Below, piece by piece: positions 9,101 to 18,280 of a stretch of 24,298 nt of DNA (positions are counted from its first letter, which is position 1; every line of letters begins with the position of its first letter). The position numbers and the translations under genes are program-made. This DNA is from Amphimedon queenslandica (lineage: Eukaryota > Porifera > Demospongiae > Haplosclerida > Niphatidae): positions 64,146 to 88,443 of the forward strand of contig NW_003546656.1 of the NCBI RefSeq assembly GCF_000090795.2, read 5' to 3'. The notes beneath the pieces were generated by a model. That model was not told the origin of the DNA, did not search any database, and saw only the letters and a list, made by a program, of their open reading frames with translations.

Positions 9101-12100
9101 CATGTTGGCATACTCACAGTGGGAGAGGTGAGTATCTAACTCTCTCAAAGCTCCCCTCCAGCTACAGCCATCATCTCTCTTAAGACAAGCGACTCTGAGC
9201 GAGTTTATTTGTCCAGCAGTTTTACGGTCCGGGAAAGAGTCTGGCTCTTCTTCCCGACAGTTGGCACAGCGGAGTCTCCACTTGCTCTGTGACTCCAGCT
9301 CGCTAAAGCAACTCTGACAGTATATCTTGCCACAGCATGAGACCTGCTGTGGTTCTCTAGCAACCAGGTGACATATCGGACAGACCACATCCGAGGGTGG
9401 CTCCTCCAGAAAGAAATAGTCATAGCCTCCTAGTGATGTTCTACTGTTGTCACTTTCTTCTTCAAAATCAAGATCCATTTTGAAGAGCAACTATTTGATG
9501 AGAGAATAGATCACTTACTGTGAGAAATAGAGAGGGAGGGAAAGAAAAAGGAAATAGAGTAATTTTAAGGTTATGCATGAACAATTATTACAAACTTATA
9601 CACTATTGGATCAGTGGTACTGTGTCAAGTAGTAAATACTAATTCTGATAGAGTGGGACAGTTACTACAATCACTTTTAGAGGACTGATCACAAGATACT
9701 AGTAAATACCAGTGGTTTGTATGCATTGTCAGCAATATTGAGTATTAGTATTATGTAAATCAGTATTTTAGAAATGAAGAAGAGAAGTATGTATATATAT
9801 ATATAATACTATGTTACGTCTATCATTGTTTTATAAGTGGGGGGAATAGGGAGGTTTCAATCAATGATGTAGTTAAAAAGAAACTCATTATTAAGGCAAT
9901 GGTAGTTCCCATCTAGTTCTCAGTCTTTCTTAGTCATCGGTCTAATGCAATGTCCGACACCATGTTCCATTGAAAGGATGTACATGTATATACCATCTGT
10001 GTTAATGATGGATTGCCAATTTAAATAGATGGACATTAATTAGTTTGCATCAATACAGCGATACAGTTGGCATTAAGGTAGGCAAAGGACTTATTAGCAT
10101 TAACTAGAGGAATGGGAAACGTATCTAAGGGCTTTAAAAAGCGCGGGCTCTGTGCTTGTAAAAAATGTCAATTCTTTTTACAAGGCGTTTGTGTGATATC
10201 ATAATCTGGGGCAACACAAAGTCCTGGCGTTCACCTTACGCTGTGTGAGAGGACTGGACTTGGTGGCTTGTGTTCTCGAGACTTAGCTGCTTCTGGGCTG
10301 ATGCAATCTAGAGTCCCAATGGAAACAGATGACTGATCGATCCTCCTTCTCCAGTGTTTAGTGTTTACATTGGTTAATTAGCAAGCGGATGTGGGTGTGG
10401 TTAACTTGTAATTAACAATTTTTGACGTGGGTTTATTGCTTCTAATCTTTTCACTATCTTTTTGCATAATTCCTAGCTCGTGAAAATAAGTCATGTTATA
10501 TGTATGCAATTTTTACATGCAAGCATACCATTTTGAATTAATAAAGCACCAGTAGCTATTATAATTCACATTTGAAAATAGAATTTGAAGCATGCTTTTG
10601 AGATGAATGCTTGTCTAATTAGCAGGACACAGTGATAACATTCGCATGTAACTGTTATAATAAATATTTTTATTTATTATTAATTTTTCTAATAATTTTT
10701 TGTAGCCACACTACAATGTCACACGAAGTTGCCTGTCTTGATATAAATCCTTTATCTGAGGCTGGTACCTCCTCTCTCTGTGCTGTTGGCCTCTGGACTG
10801 ACATATCGGTTCAGATACTCAACGTACCTCAGTTTGAGCACCTCTTTACCCAACCACTTGGGGGAGGTACAGTGGGAGGAGTCAATGGGTGTGGTTTATC
10901 ATTTATTAGATATTATCCCAAGATCGGTCCTAATGGTTGAATTGGGTGGAGCCTGTTACCTCTTATGTGCACTAGGTGATGGATGCTTGCATTACTACAC
11001 GATGGATTCTGAGACTGGTATGAAGTATGAGAGCTTGAGTATGAGAGTATGAAGTATGGGTATGAGAACATGAAGTATGGGAGTATGAGTATTAGTGTAG
11101 AGAGAATTTAGTATGTGAACAGGATTTATTATAGATTGTATTGTAGGTCAGTTACGAGGTGGTAAGAGAGTGGTGTTGGGTACTAAACCGATTGTTCTCA
11201 AACAGTTCAAGTCTGATGGTGTAACCAGTGTATTTGCTTGTTCTGATCATCCAACAATAATTCACTTCTCAAATCAGAAACTTTTATTTTCAAATGTCAA
11301 TGTGAAGGTACATGTACACATTACATGCATACGCAGGGTTTTCAGTCCTTCTTCCTGTATTCTTTCTTTCTTTCTTTCTTTCTCTCTCTCTTTTTTTTCC
11401 TTTTTAGGAAGTTAATTACATTTGTACACTAAACTCAGAAGCTTTTCAAAATAGGTAAAATAATATTATGTGTACTTTAATTCACTTGAACTAATCTTCT
11501 CTTCATCATATGAATCCAGTCTGGCACTAGTTGATAGCAGTACACTGATATTTGGTTGTGTTGATCAGATCCAAATGCTACACATTGAGACTATACCTCT
11601 TGGAGAATCCCCTAGGTATGCATTACATTGCTTTAAAACCTCTACTACTACTACTACTAATATTATTGTTTCTCTCTTTTTAGGTGCATAGCCTATCAGG
11701 AATCCAGTCAAACATTCCTTGTTGGTGGATATAGGACAGACAAATCCGGACCTGATAATACATACACACCTTCTAGACAGAGGTATATGCACTTCTCATT
11801 ATTAATCATTTACATTACATGTTGTCTTCAATTTCAGTGTTTTTATTTGTCATTATTATTACTATTATTGTTTTGACACACACTTACTCTCTTTAATAGT
11901 GTTAGTACAAGGACCAGTAATGTGTCAGTGGCTGTTGTCCCTCCTCAGTTGAATATTGAGGAGTTCAAGTGTCCCCAGGTTGAGATGCACTCTCTTATTC
12001 TTTTTGATCAGACAACATTCGATGGTACATACCTTTTCACTTTAAATAACAGTAGAATTATTAGAGTCTTCTTTACTCTTATAGTAAGTCATGTTTACCA

Positions 12101-14835
12101 GTTGTGCCCACAGGAGCATATTCTTTGTGTGACCTCGTGCAATCTGACAACAAATGATGAAGAAAGAAGTGTTTATGTTGTGGGAACTGCTCTTGTTAAG
12201 CCTGAAGAGAAGGAGTCCAGCACTGGGAGAATACTAGTCTTTGCTGTAAACTCCGGTTAGTGAGCTGTGCTGTTTTGTTTTAGTCTGAAAGTGATATCAC
12301 GTTGGGGTTTGGTTTTGATTTTAGGAAAGCTGGAGTTGTTGCATGAGAAGCTTGAGAATGGTGCTGTGTTTCAAGTCTTGGGATTTAATGGGAAGATACT
12401 CAACAGTGTCAATAGCGGAGTGAGTTAACTAATTCTTTTCTACATAGCATAAGGATGTCAATATGTATCAGAAAATGTAATAAAATTGTAGATGATTTTT
12501 GGAGCCATTTTTTGAAAAACCATGGGCTATATATATAGTACAGGGAATTTTTCAGAAATTCGAAGTTTTAAAAAATGGTCATAACTTGAAAAATTGAAGT
12601 CGGAATTGGCTCAAACTTTCTACATAGCGTAAGGACGTCAATATGTATCACAAAATGTAATAAAAATTAGGGGTGATTTTTTAGCCATTTTTCAGAAAAA
12701 ACCATGGGCTATAGTACAGGGATTTTTTCAGAATTTTGGCTTTTTCTTAAAATGGTTGTAACTTAAAAAATTAAAGTCGGAATTGGCTCAAACTTTCTAC
12801 ACAGCATAAGGACATCAATATGTATCAGAAAATGTAATAAAAATTTTGAGTGATTTTTTTAGCCATTTTTCAGAAAAAAACCATGGGCTATAGTACAAGG
12901 ATTTTTTTTCAGAATTTTTGCGTTTTCTTAAAATGGTCGTGACTTGAAAAATTAAAGTCAGAATTGGCTCAAACTTTCTATATAGCATAAAAACGTCAAT
13001 ATATATCAGAAAGTGTAATAAAACTTTTGGGTGATTTTTTAGCCATTTTTAGAAAAAACCATGGGCTATAGTACAGGGAATTTTTCAGAAATTTGGATTT
13101 TTAAAAAATTGTCATAACTTGAAAAATTGAAGTTGGAATTGGCTCAGACTTTTTACATAGCATAAGGGCATCAATATGTATCAAAAAATGTAATAAAAAT
13201 TGTGGGTGATTTCGGAGCCATTTTTCAAAAAAACCATGGGCTATTATAGTACAGGGAATTTTTCAGAAATTTGGAGTTTTTAAAAAATGGTCATAACTTG
13301 AAAAATTGAAGTCACAGTTGCCTCAAACTTTCTACATATCATAAGGGCATCAATATCCATCAGAAAATGTAAGAAAAATTGGGGGTGATTTTGGAGCCAT
13401 TTTTTAGAAAAAACCATGGGCTAAGCCTTGGGTATTTTTCAGAAATTTGAAGTTTTTAAAAATGGTCATAACTTTAAAAATTGAATTCAGAATCGAATCA
13501 AACTTTCTACACGTAGTTTGAATAATAACTTGTATCAATCTCTTTTAAATTGTCTGTATCTCCACCTTTCCTATTATTCTTCTTTGTCAATAGGTATTTG
13601 TTAATGCTCTAGTTGATGGTGCATTAAAGGAAGAGTGTGCATACAAGAACAACATACTGGCTCTCTACCTCAAGACAAAAGGAGATTTTATACTAGTAAT
13701 TTATTAGTTATATAATTATAATATCCTATTTATTAATTTTAGGTTGGTGATATATTGAGATCATTAAAGTTACTTGTCTATAAAGAAGAATTAGGCCTTG
13801 AAGAGGTTATTATTATTATAATTATCGAATTTTTAACTTTCTTTTTAGATTGGTGTTGATCATAACATTTCTCCTTGTTTCTGTACTGCCATTGAAATGA
13901 TTGATGATGAGAATTACCTAGGAGCTGATGGGAGGCACATTTTCATATGTCAGAAAAACACGTGAGCCCTTCCACTCTCCGCTACCTCTTTACTCTCTTT
14001 CACAGTGAAGCTACTAGTGAAGCAGATCTATTGTACATGGTTCAGCCTTCTAGAATGTATTTTGGTGACAACGTCAATGTCTTCAGTAGAGGTAAGCGGA
14101 ACAGCATAGACACATACACTGTTGCATGTATGTAAAAAGTTTAAACTGATTCCAAAAAAACCAAATTCTGGAGTTATGTACATTTTAAAAGCATATTTTA
14201 TGTAGCTTATAGTTTTAAAAATTTGCTGTTTTTGGCTCTTATTTTAAAATACATCAAAGTTGACATACCAGAGATTAAGTAGCAAAAATTATATTTTCTC
14301 TTCTAATAGGCTCTTTTGTGATGGATCACCCTGGAGCTGGTGCCTCCTCCCTATTGCAAGGAAAGCCAATCCTCTTTGGTACAGTCCACGGGGCCATTGG
14401 CCTCATTGGTACACTGAATATGGACACATACACTCTACTCTCCAAACTCCAACAAAAGATGGCCGCCAATATCAAGAGCGTTGGGAACATAGAACATGAG
14501 ATGTATCCTTTGAAATTAATTTTGCTTCATTTTTGTTGTTTTTCTTAGCTTCTCTTTCTTTCTCTCTTCACAGATATAGGTCATTTTCAAATGAGCATCG
14601 TAGCAAACCTTTTGCTGGTTTTATAGATGGGGATCTTGTTGAAAAGTTTCTTGAGCTACCTCGACCACAGATGAGTCAAATTGTTCAGGGAATTAAGGTA
14701 GGAGAGAGATGATGATAATAATAATGAATTATTTTTAAAATATATTTTTAGACGACAGATGTTACTGGGACAGAAGTTGATGTATCTGTTGATGACATAT
14801 TGAAATTGATCGAGGACTTATCTAGACTTCATTAA
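3164..14835 (+). CDS. DDB1: DNA damage-binding protein 1 (CUL4 ubiquitin ligase adaptor)
   Basis: Thirty exons join in frame to 1142 aa (human is 1140): 3164-3373, 3529-3639, 3830-3978, 4030-4105, 4154-4258, 6128-6241, 6451-6606, 6717-6800, 6952-7068, 7134-7236, 7305-7383, 7446-7554, 7672-7724, 7775-7909, 10706-10866, 10910-11017, 11147-11307, 11408-11454, 11520-11615, 11684-11782, 11900-12024, 12085-12255, 12325-12419, 13594-13695, 13743-13805, 13849-13961, 14006-14091, 14310-14502, 14574-14697, 14752-14835. Family hallmarks are intact: start [68 protein letters not shown] and the C-terminal helix ending DLSRLH. Known role: three beta-propellers (BPA-BPB-BPC) linking CUL4-RBX1 to DCAF receptors in nucleotide-excision repair and protein turnover. 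Introns are often 43-60 bp, but 5, 14 and 23 are expanded. Intron 8 uses a GC donor; intron 4 has a weak GTTGGC donor. Confidence 0.96.
3642..3740 (+). repeat. CT-rich polypyrimidine tract in DDB1 intron 2
   Basis: A nearly pure pyrimidine run of TCTCTC, CCCCCC and TTTCTC blocks starts just after the exon 2 donor. Short open frames through it encode only Ser/Leu/Pro repeats and are not genes. Similar tracts lie just before acceptors at 7094-7131, 7259-7302, 11363-11405 and 19255-19273 and probably serve as extended polypyrimidine tracts. Confidence 0.8.
4363..5965 (+). repeat. Intronic ~178-bp satellite, array 1 (about nine copies) in DDB1 intron 5
   Basis: The landmark CATGGGC recurs at 4431, 4610, 4786, 4964, 5141, 5318, 5499, 5678 and 5856, giving steps of 176-181 bp. 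Each unit has the same order of blocks: CTCAAACTTTCTACACAGCATAAG, then ACATCAATATGCATCAG, AAATGTAATAAAAATT, GGAGCCATTTTT, AAAAACCATGGGC and TATTTTTCAGAATTT. Units differ by scattered substitutions and small indels, the first and last being most diverged. The array is head-to-tail and occupies most of the 1.87-kb intron. Minus-strand open frames inside it are short and only as regular as the repeat. Confidence 0.95.
8015..8020 (-). terminator. Candidate poly(A) signal for the nested TRAF-like gene
   Basis: AATAAA on the minus strand 184 bp downstream of the stop codon at 8204. It is the first canonical hexamer I see past the stop. Confidence 0.35.
8142..8161 (+). repeat. (GT)n microsatellite
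   Basis: About ten GT units in DDB1 intron 14, downstream of the nested gene. Confidence 0.8.
8204..9490 (-). CDS. TRAF-like RING-zinc finger-MATH protein, nested antisense in DDB1 intron 14
   Basis: A single intronless frame of 428 aa (424 if the second ATG, 9478, is used). RING finger at residues ~37-79: [19 protein letters not shown] then YCQSC and a final CANC pair. The usual CGH histidine is Lys (CCGKIYC). TRAF-type Cys/His zinc finger at ~100-150 ([25 protein letters not shown]). Coiled coil at ~165-230 ([20 protein letters not shown]). C-terminal MATH/TRAF-C domain at ~240-420 ([31 protein letters not shown]-type strand, [23 protein letters not shown]). This is the TRAF architecture, known for oligomeric E3 ligase/adaptor signalling below TNF/TLR-type receptors. 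A poly-Glu loop of about 17 residues, encoded by a CTC/CTT-rich repeat at 8330-8382, interrupts the MATH domain before YLKDD. The gene lies wholly inside another gene on the opposite strand. Specific receptor unknown. Confidence 0.9.
   Translation of the reverse strand: MLFKMDLDFEEESDNSRTSLGGYDYFFLEEPPSDVVCPICHLVAREPQQVSCCGKIYCQSCFSELESQSKWRLRCANCREEEPDSFPDRKTAGQINSLRVACLKRDDGCSWRGALRELDTHLSHCEYANMTCPFSVFGCSVRPLRKDLEEHENTSLRHHLKLAVKHVGELQKIIEENNDEQKERASHLEASIRELKAGHTTHKKEIRKHVEKKLESQTDSVRSKLSSLKNEIILQNSSLPLVFKLSNFFDLKEDDEDWRSPPFYSHQGGYKMCLRVYTNGCSEVRGSHISLYVYLMKSDHDHKLEWPFRGTIHVQILNQLEDSCHYSEKITFSSREIKNYNGRVKTQTNIGVTGLGKSRFIAQSELEYSRREEEEGEEEEEEEEERGRVYACQYLKDDSIYFRVSKVEVVSESTRPWLAQAIEDITND
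9491..10705. other. Remainder of DDB1 intron 14, upstream of the nested gene
   Basis: About 1.2 kb without a supported gene. The part next to 9490 should hold the promoter of the nested TRAF-like gene. Purine-rich sequence (9520-9560), a TATATATATATATAATA run near 9790 and AT-rich sequence follow. A more GC-rich island at ~10130-10370 contains a perfect inverted repeat (10155-10184). A GGGTGTGG octamer lies at 10393-10400. The last 200 bp are AT-rich and lead to the exon 15 acceptor. Confidence 0.5.
10155..10184. repeat. Perfect 10-bp inverted repeat (stem-loop) in DDB1 intron 14
   Basis: CTTGTAAAAA (10155-10164) and TTTTTACAAG (10175-10184) are exact reverse complements around a 10-nt loop, at the start of the GC-richer island. 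It could be a structured-RNA piece or a mobile-element relic; no snoRNA or tRNA signature is convincing. Confidence 0.5.
11018..11095 (+). repeat. Degenerate minisatellite in DDB1 intron 16
   Basis: Repeated GTATGAA / GTATGAG / GTATGGG words begin at the 5' splice site itself (exon 16 ends 11017, then GTATGAAG). The repeats therefore contain several donor-like GTATGA words. Confidence 0.7.
12436..13513 (+). repeat. Intronic ~178-bp satellite, array 2 (six copies) in DDB1 intron 23
   Basis: Same family and orientation as array 1. CATGGGC recurs at 12521, 12703, 12882, 13060, 13235 and 13415 (steps 175-182). Most units carry CTATAGTACAGGGA after the core, against CTATAGCCTTGGG in array 1; only the last has the GCCTTGGG form. 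The array starts about 16 bp after the exon 23 donor (12420) and ends 80 bp before the exon 24 acceptor, so it makes up almost all of this 1.17-kb intron. Confidence 0.95.
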
Positions 14836-15072
14836 TAATAGCATTAATAATAATAATAACAACGAGTATTATTATTATTGATGTTTGTTTTTACACAATA
14901 GAACTAAACTGCTCATTTAATATTCATTAAAATTAATATTGATTAAATGCGTGGGTGTGGCTAGACTACTAGCCACGCCTCAAGCTAGCTTTTTGCACGC
15001 TTTCTGTGTGACAGGTAGCAAGCAACTGTTAAAGTGATTTTTCTCTGTTTCTACGAAGAAGTAGGGAAAGCA
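14836..15072. promoter_or_regulatory. DDB1 3' flank and STARD7 upstream region
   Basis: 237 bp between the DDB1 stop and the STARD7 start, both on the plus strand. It has (TAA)n and (ATT)n runs, no canonical AATAAA, and a GC-richer hairpin at 14954-14979 containing a GGGTGTGG box (14953-14960). The STARD7 promoter must lie here. Confidence 0.45.
14954..14979. repeat. 11-bp stem, 4-nt loop hairpin between DDB1 and STARD7
   Basis: GGTGTGGCTAG (14954-14964) pairs with CTAGCCACGCC (14969-14979) across the loop ACTA, with one G-T pair and otherwise perfect. Both arms carry the recurring GTGGC/GCCAC box, so it is a head-to-head pair of that box. Confidence 0.65.
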
Positions 15073-17425
15073 ATGCAGGTTTCATCCTCGAGAACGTTAG
15101 CTTTTCAATGCTATAATCTTTTCTTAGTTCAACGGGCAGCACTACTAACCACAGGACGTAGTGTAAAGTGAGTGGATTTTATGAAGTAGCCACAGCTGTT
15201 GTCACCCTTCCCTTTTCTAGGTCTCAAAGTACTACTGTTAAACGTATGGTCAGTGCCTCTAGATGGAGGGAGGACGAAAGAGAGAGGGGCTCTAAGGGCA
15301 AGTGGTGGAATGGCTGGGAGAGAGCACTACAATTGACTTATTTCAGATACTGCCTGTATGCTGTGGCTGTATTTATGTGGGACAGAGAAAGAGTATCTAA
15401 CTCTCAAGCAGAAGCGTAAGTAGAGCATGTGAGAGAAAAAGAAAAATAGTCCTTACATGTATAATAATGCATGTAAATTTTTACGATCATAAAAAATTAT
15501 TTACTATTGTACATGGATGGTTTATCTTGTAATCATAAAAGTGATAATTGCCATGAATGGACTATATACATGTACTGTACACATGCATTATATCATCTTC
15601 ACTTGATGCATCTAATGTTACACATGTACTACATACTGATATTAGCTATTGACCCTATTTTCTATAGATGTTACAATAAGTACAAACATAAGCACAATAT
15701 CCAGGACAATACTGAAGACCCATCCTCTTCTACTTCTCCTCCTCCTCCTCCTTCTACTATTAAACCCTCTCCTACTCAAACTAAACCATTTAAATCACAA
15801 ACTATTGATGTTCAAGGAGTCTTCATGGAGCTTGAGTCAAACTGCAGCACAGGCAGGCATGGTAATAAAAAAAGTAGCAAAGATGGCCAGGATAGCAAGA
15901 ATGCTCCTCGTGTTGAAGATAAAGTCAAAAGAAGACGTTTTTTGTCAAAGGGCTCTTCCTCTTCTTCTCATAACGAAACTGCTGCAGATGATGTAATGAG
16001 CAAAGACGGTCAAGGAGACAATGCTAATGGAGGAGTTTGGAAAAAACTAAGTGAGATTGGTCAAGCTACTGGCTCTTTCTTTTCAAATTGTTATGATTAT
16101 CTTTCCTCTTTGGCATCAAAGTCACCTCCTCCCACTCAGCCTGCCACCCCTTCCAGTGAGAGAGTACAAAAGGATCCTCCTCCAGTCAGTCAACCAGAGA
16201 CTGAGAAGAAGAGAAGTGGACTTGTCTCCCATTCAGCCATTACTGCTGATGATGCAATGGAAGCCACTAAAAATGCTTCATCGGGAGAGGCCAAGAAAAA
16301 AAGTAGCAATAAAATGGTTGACATATCAAATGAGACTAAGAACTTGAGGCATAAAGCAAAAGCTCCTTCAACTAGTGATAAAGCTAGTAATGGGGCCACT
16401 GAGAACCAGCCAGATGGCAGGCAACTGTCACTAAGAGAAGCAGTACCCGTAGAGCCTGCTGATCCTGTGCAAGATGGCTGGGAATTTGTAGTGGAGCAAG
16501 ACGAATGCAAAGTATATTCAAAGTTTTACAAAGACACTGGTCTGAAGCAGTATAAAGTGATAGGGTCATATGATGACATTACTCCTAGAGATTTCCTTGA
16601 TGTACAGGTCAGTAATGGAGTGAGAGAAGGAGAAATATTAGCAGCTCCTTGATTTATTTGCTTAGCTTGCTGGTCATGAAGAAAGAAAGACATGGGATGC
16701 CTATGTCATTAAACTTGATACAATAGATACAGACACACACACTGGTAGTGAAGTTGTTCATTGGATCATGAAATTCCCAGTAAGGGATTGGAGCAGTGCC
16801 ACAAATATGTGGATGATTTTTTGTTTCTTCCATTAGTTTCCATTGTCAAGTAGGGAGTATGTATTTGTTAGAAGAGCGTGGATCAGCCCCAATGAAGATG
16901 CAGCTGTCATTATTAGCAAGTAAGAGAGAGAGAGGGATGGAGGCAGGTAGTCTTTCATTCCCTTGGCAACTCTTAGAATATGCCTCTTTGTTACTATAGC
17001 AATATACATATTATAATTCTAATTTCAGAGCGGTTGATCACCCAGCTGCTCCAGAGAGCAGGAAGTACGTAAGAGTAAAGAGCTATTACAGTGAGATGGT
17101 TATAAAGCCTTACTCATCTGTGGATGAGGTGAGATGCCTGTGTGTATATTATTATTGCTTTATTTATGGTATACATGCACGTGTAGCTTGGATTTCGCTA
17201 CGAACTGACATATTTTGATGACCCAGGTGTCTACCTGCCTTCATCAGCCCTCAACTGGGTCAGCAAATCAGGTAATGACAAAGAAATGTCATGTATGTAT
17301 GTACTTTGAATAATGCTCTCTCTGTCTCCTTAGCAATGCCTGATTTTCTTAATAAAATGCATGCAGCTGCTTTACGGAAAAGTTCCTCATACTCAAGTAG
17401 CCGACAGCACAAGAGTGCAGTATAA
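15073..17425 (+). CDS. STARD7: StAR-related lipid transfer protein 7, with long linker insert
   Basis: Eight exons, 15073-15167, 15221-15415, 15668-16607, 16666-16779, 16837-16919, 17029-17128, 17187-17271 and 17334-17425, give 567 aa. The N-terminus (MQVSSSRTLAFQCYNLFLVQ) looks like a mitochondrial presequence: Ser/Arg/Leu-rich with no acids. A hydrophobic segment at ~67-85 (LTYFRYCLYAVAVFMW) could be the membrane span known in STARD7. The START domain runs from ~368 (WEFVVEQDECKVY) through DITPRDFLDVQ, GSEVVHWIMKFP, SREYVFVRRAW, SKAVDHPAAPES and YYSEMVIKP to SAMPDFLNKMHAAAL, all close to human STARD7. Known role: phosphatidylcholine delivery to mitochondria. Oddity: exon 3 (940 bp) carries ~270 residues of Ser/Lys/Pro-rich low-complexity linker, whereas the human protein totals only 370 aa. 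Tail-to-tail with MRPS6. Confidence 0.93.
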
Positions 17426-17679
17426 AATACATCGACTATAATGTTTGACAATCATTCTCTCTCCAGTCATTCTTTCATCCACCATTATTCAAGAATTAAA
17501 ATTATTTTATTATTTATTATTATTATTTATTATTATTATTATGGACAACTGAATGAATAATGTAAAATATTAATAACTATAATTTTTAATTCGTTATAAT
17601 TATTATTATTATAAATAATATTGTTTGTTTGTTTGTTATTAGTGAGAAGTATTTACAATTAAATATAAAGTTTATGATT
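17426..17679. other. AT-rich convergent 3' flank of STARD7 and MRPS6
   Basis: 254 bp dominated by TTATTATTATT runs, (TTTG)n near 17622-17638 and several AATAAA hexamers on the minus strand that could serve MRPS6. No coding potential seen. Confidence 0.55.
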
Positions 17680-18132
17680 TTAAATTTTAACCATCGATGC
17701 TCTTATAACAGTCTTTGTTTTCTTGAGTGTGTCCATAATAGTCTTTACCATATGTGGGCCAGCTTCAATATTGCACACCAAATAACTACAAGATCACATG
17801 ACAATAATAATAATAATAATAATTAATAATGATACAATAATACTGTCTAATCTGTCTTTGTTTTTATTATAATTAAAACAATAATATTTATAATAATAAT
17901 AAAATAATAATAAATAATCACATGATTACAAACCCCCACCCACTCACCTCCCTTCGTCAAATGGTGCTTTGTGTGCTACCATGCGATAGGGTAGTTTCCG
18001 ATGTCCAAGGTACTGGATTTGTCTCAATAACGCTCCTTCGTTCAATATGGTCGTTGCTGCAGTTCTAAATGCATTCTTTAGTTGGTCTCTTGGCAATGAT
18101 TTCAAAATGATTGCAATCTCATAACGGACCAT
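17680..18132 (-). CDS. MRPS6: Mitochondrial small ribosomal subunit protein bS6m
   Basis: Two exons, 18132-17948 (ends in phase 2 at GTGAGT) and 17785-17680 (acceptor CTTGTAG, stop TAA), give 96 aa. Residues 1-62, MVRYEIAIILKSLPRDQL..., with GALLRQIQYLGHRKLPYRM and AHKAPFDEG, follow human MRPS6 (MPRYELALILKAM, LENLGERALPYRISAH). The second exon supplies YLVCNIEAGPHMVKTIMDTL and KTVIRASMVKI, matching the FxVDF strand and the I-R-x-x-I-V-K end of the S6 fold. At 96 aa it keeps the whole bacterial-type S6 ferredoxin-like core but lacks the C-terminal tail of human MRPS6 (125 aa). Known role: 28S mitoribosome platform, binding bS18m and rRNA. Divergent from the small gene at 18281, with a 148-bp shared promoter region. 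The exon 2 region is partly masked by a spurious plus-strand frame at 17629-17826. Confidence 0.88.
17803..17925. repeat. (AAT)n-rich stretch in MRPS6 intron
   Basis: AATAATAAT runs on the plus strand (17803-17835 and 17880-17918), forming most of the MRPS6 intron on the other strand as ATT repeats upstream of its acceptor. Confidence 0.7.
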
Positions 18133-18280
18133 CTAGAACATTAAAAGAAAGAAACAACAAAAATAAAATTAACAGGAAAAAATAATGATCATTGTATGTT
18201 TGCTTACATTAAAATTTTAATTTTTCTTTGTTATTTTCTTGTCGTTTAATTAGAAGAGATCCGGTAGATTTTCTAATAAA
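18133..18280. promoter_or_regulatory. Head-to-head promoter region, MRPS6 and the 18281 gene
   Basis: 148 bp between divergent start codons, strongly AT-rich, with no GGGYGTGG box. It shares TAATAAAATGGCTGCC-type sequence around the 18281 start with the ATP5PF start. Function inferred from layout only. Confidence 0.45.

Noticed and set aside
9460..9540. Tiny 5' UTR intron upstream of the nested gene (CA|GTAAGTG to AAATAG)
   Set aside because: It would be about 28 bp, shorter than the 43-bp minimum seen in this window.
10260..10340. C/D box snoRNA in the GC-richer island (TGATG and CTGA words)
   Set aside because: Boxes are imperfect and there is no terminal stem or paired C'/D' boxes.
10200..10370. 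Minus-strand exon candidate (stop-free ~45 codons before CAGC|GTAAGG)
   Set aside because: No in-frame ATG, no clear acceptor and no recognised homology. Not annotated as coding.
15507..15667. ATG at 15507 as the STARD7 start
   Set aside because: Lies in intron 2; the joined frame from 15073 supplies a presequence and hydrophobic segment expected of STARD7 and splices in phase.
15649..16347. Two plus-strand frames of 115 and 98 codons in STARD7 exon 3
   Set aside because: Alternative-frame shadows (Leu runs from CTC/CTT repeats) of the frame that joins to the START domain.
17629..17826. 65-codon plus-strand frame
   Set aside because: Antisense of MRPS6 exon 2, ending in an Asn run from the AAT repeat.
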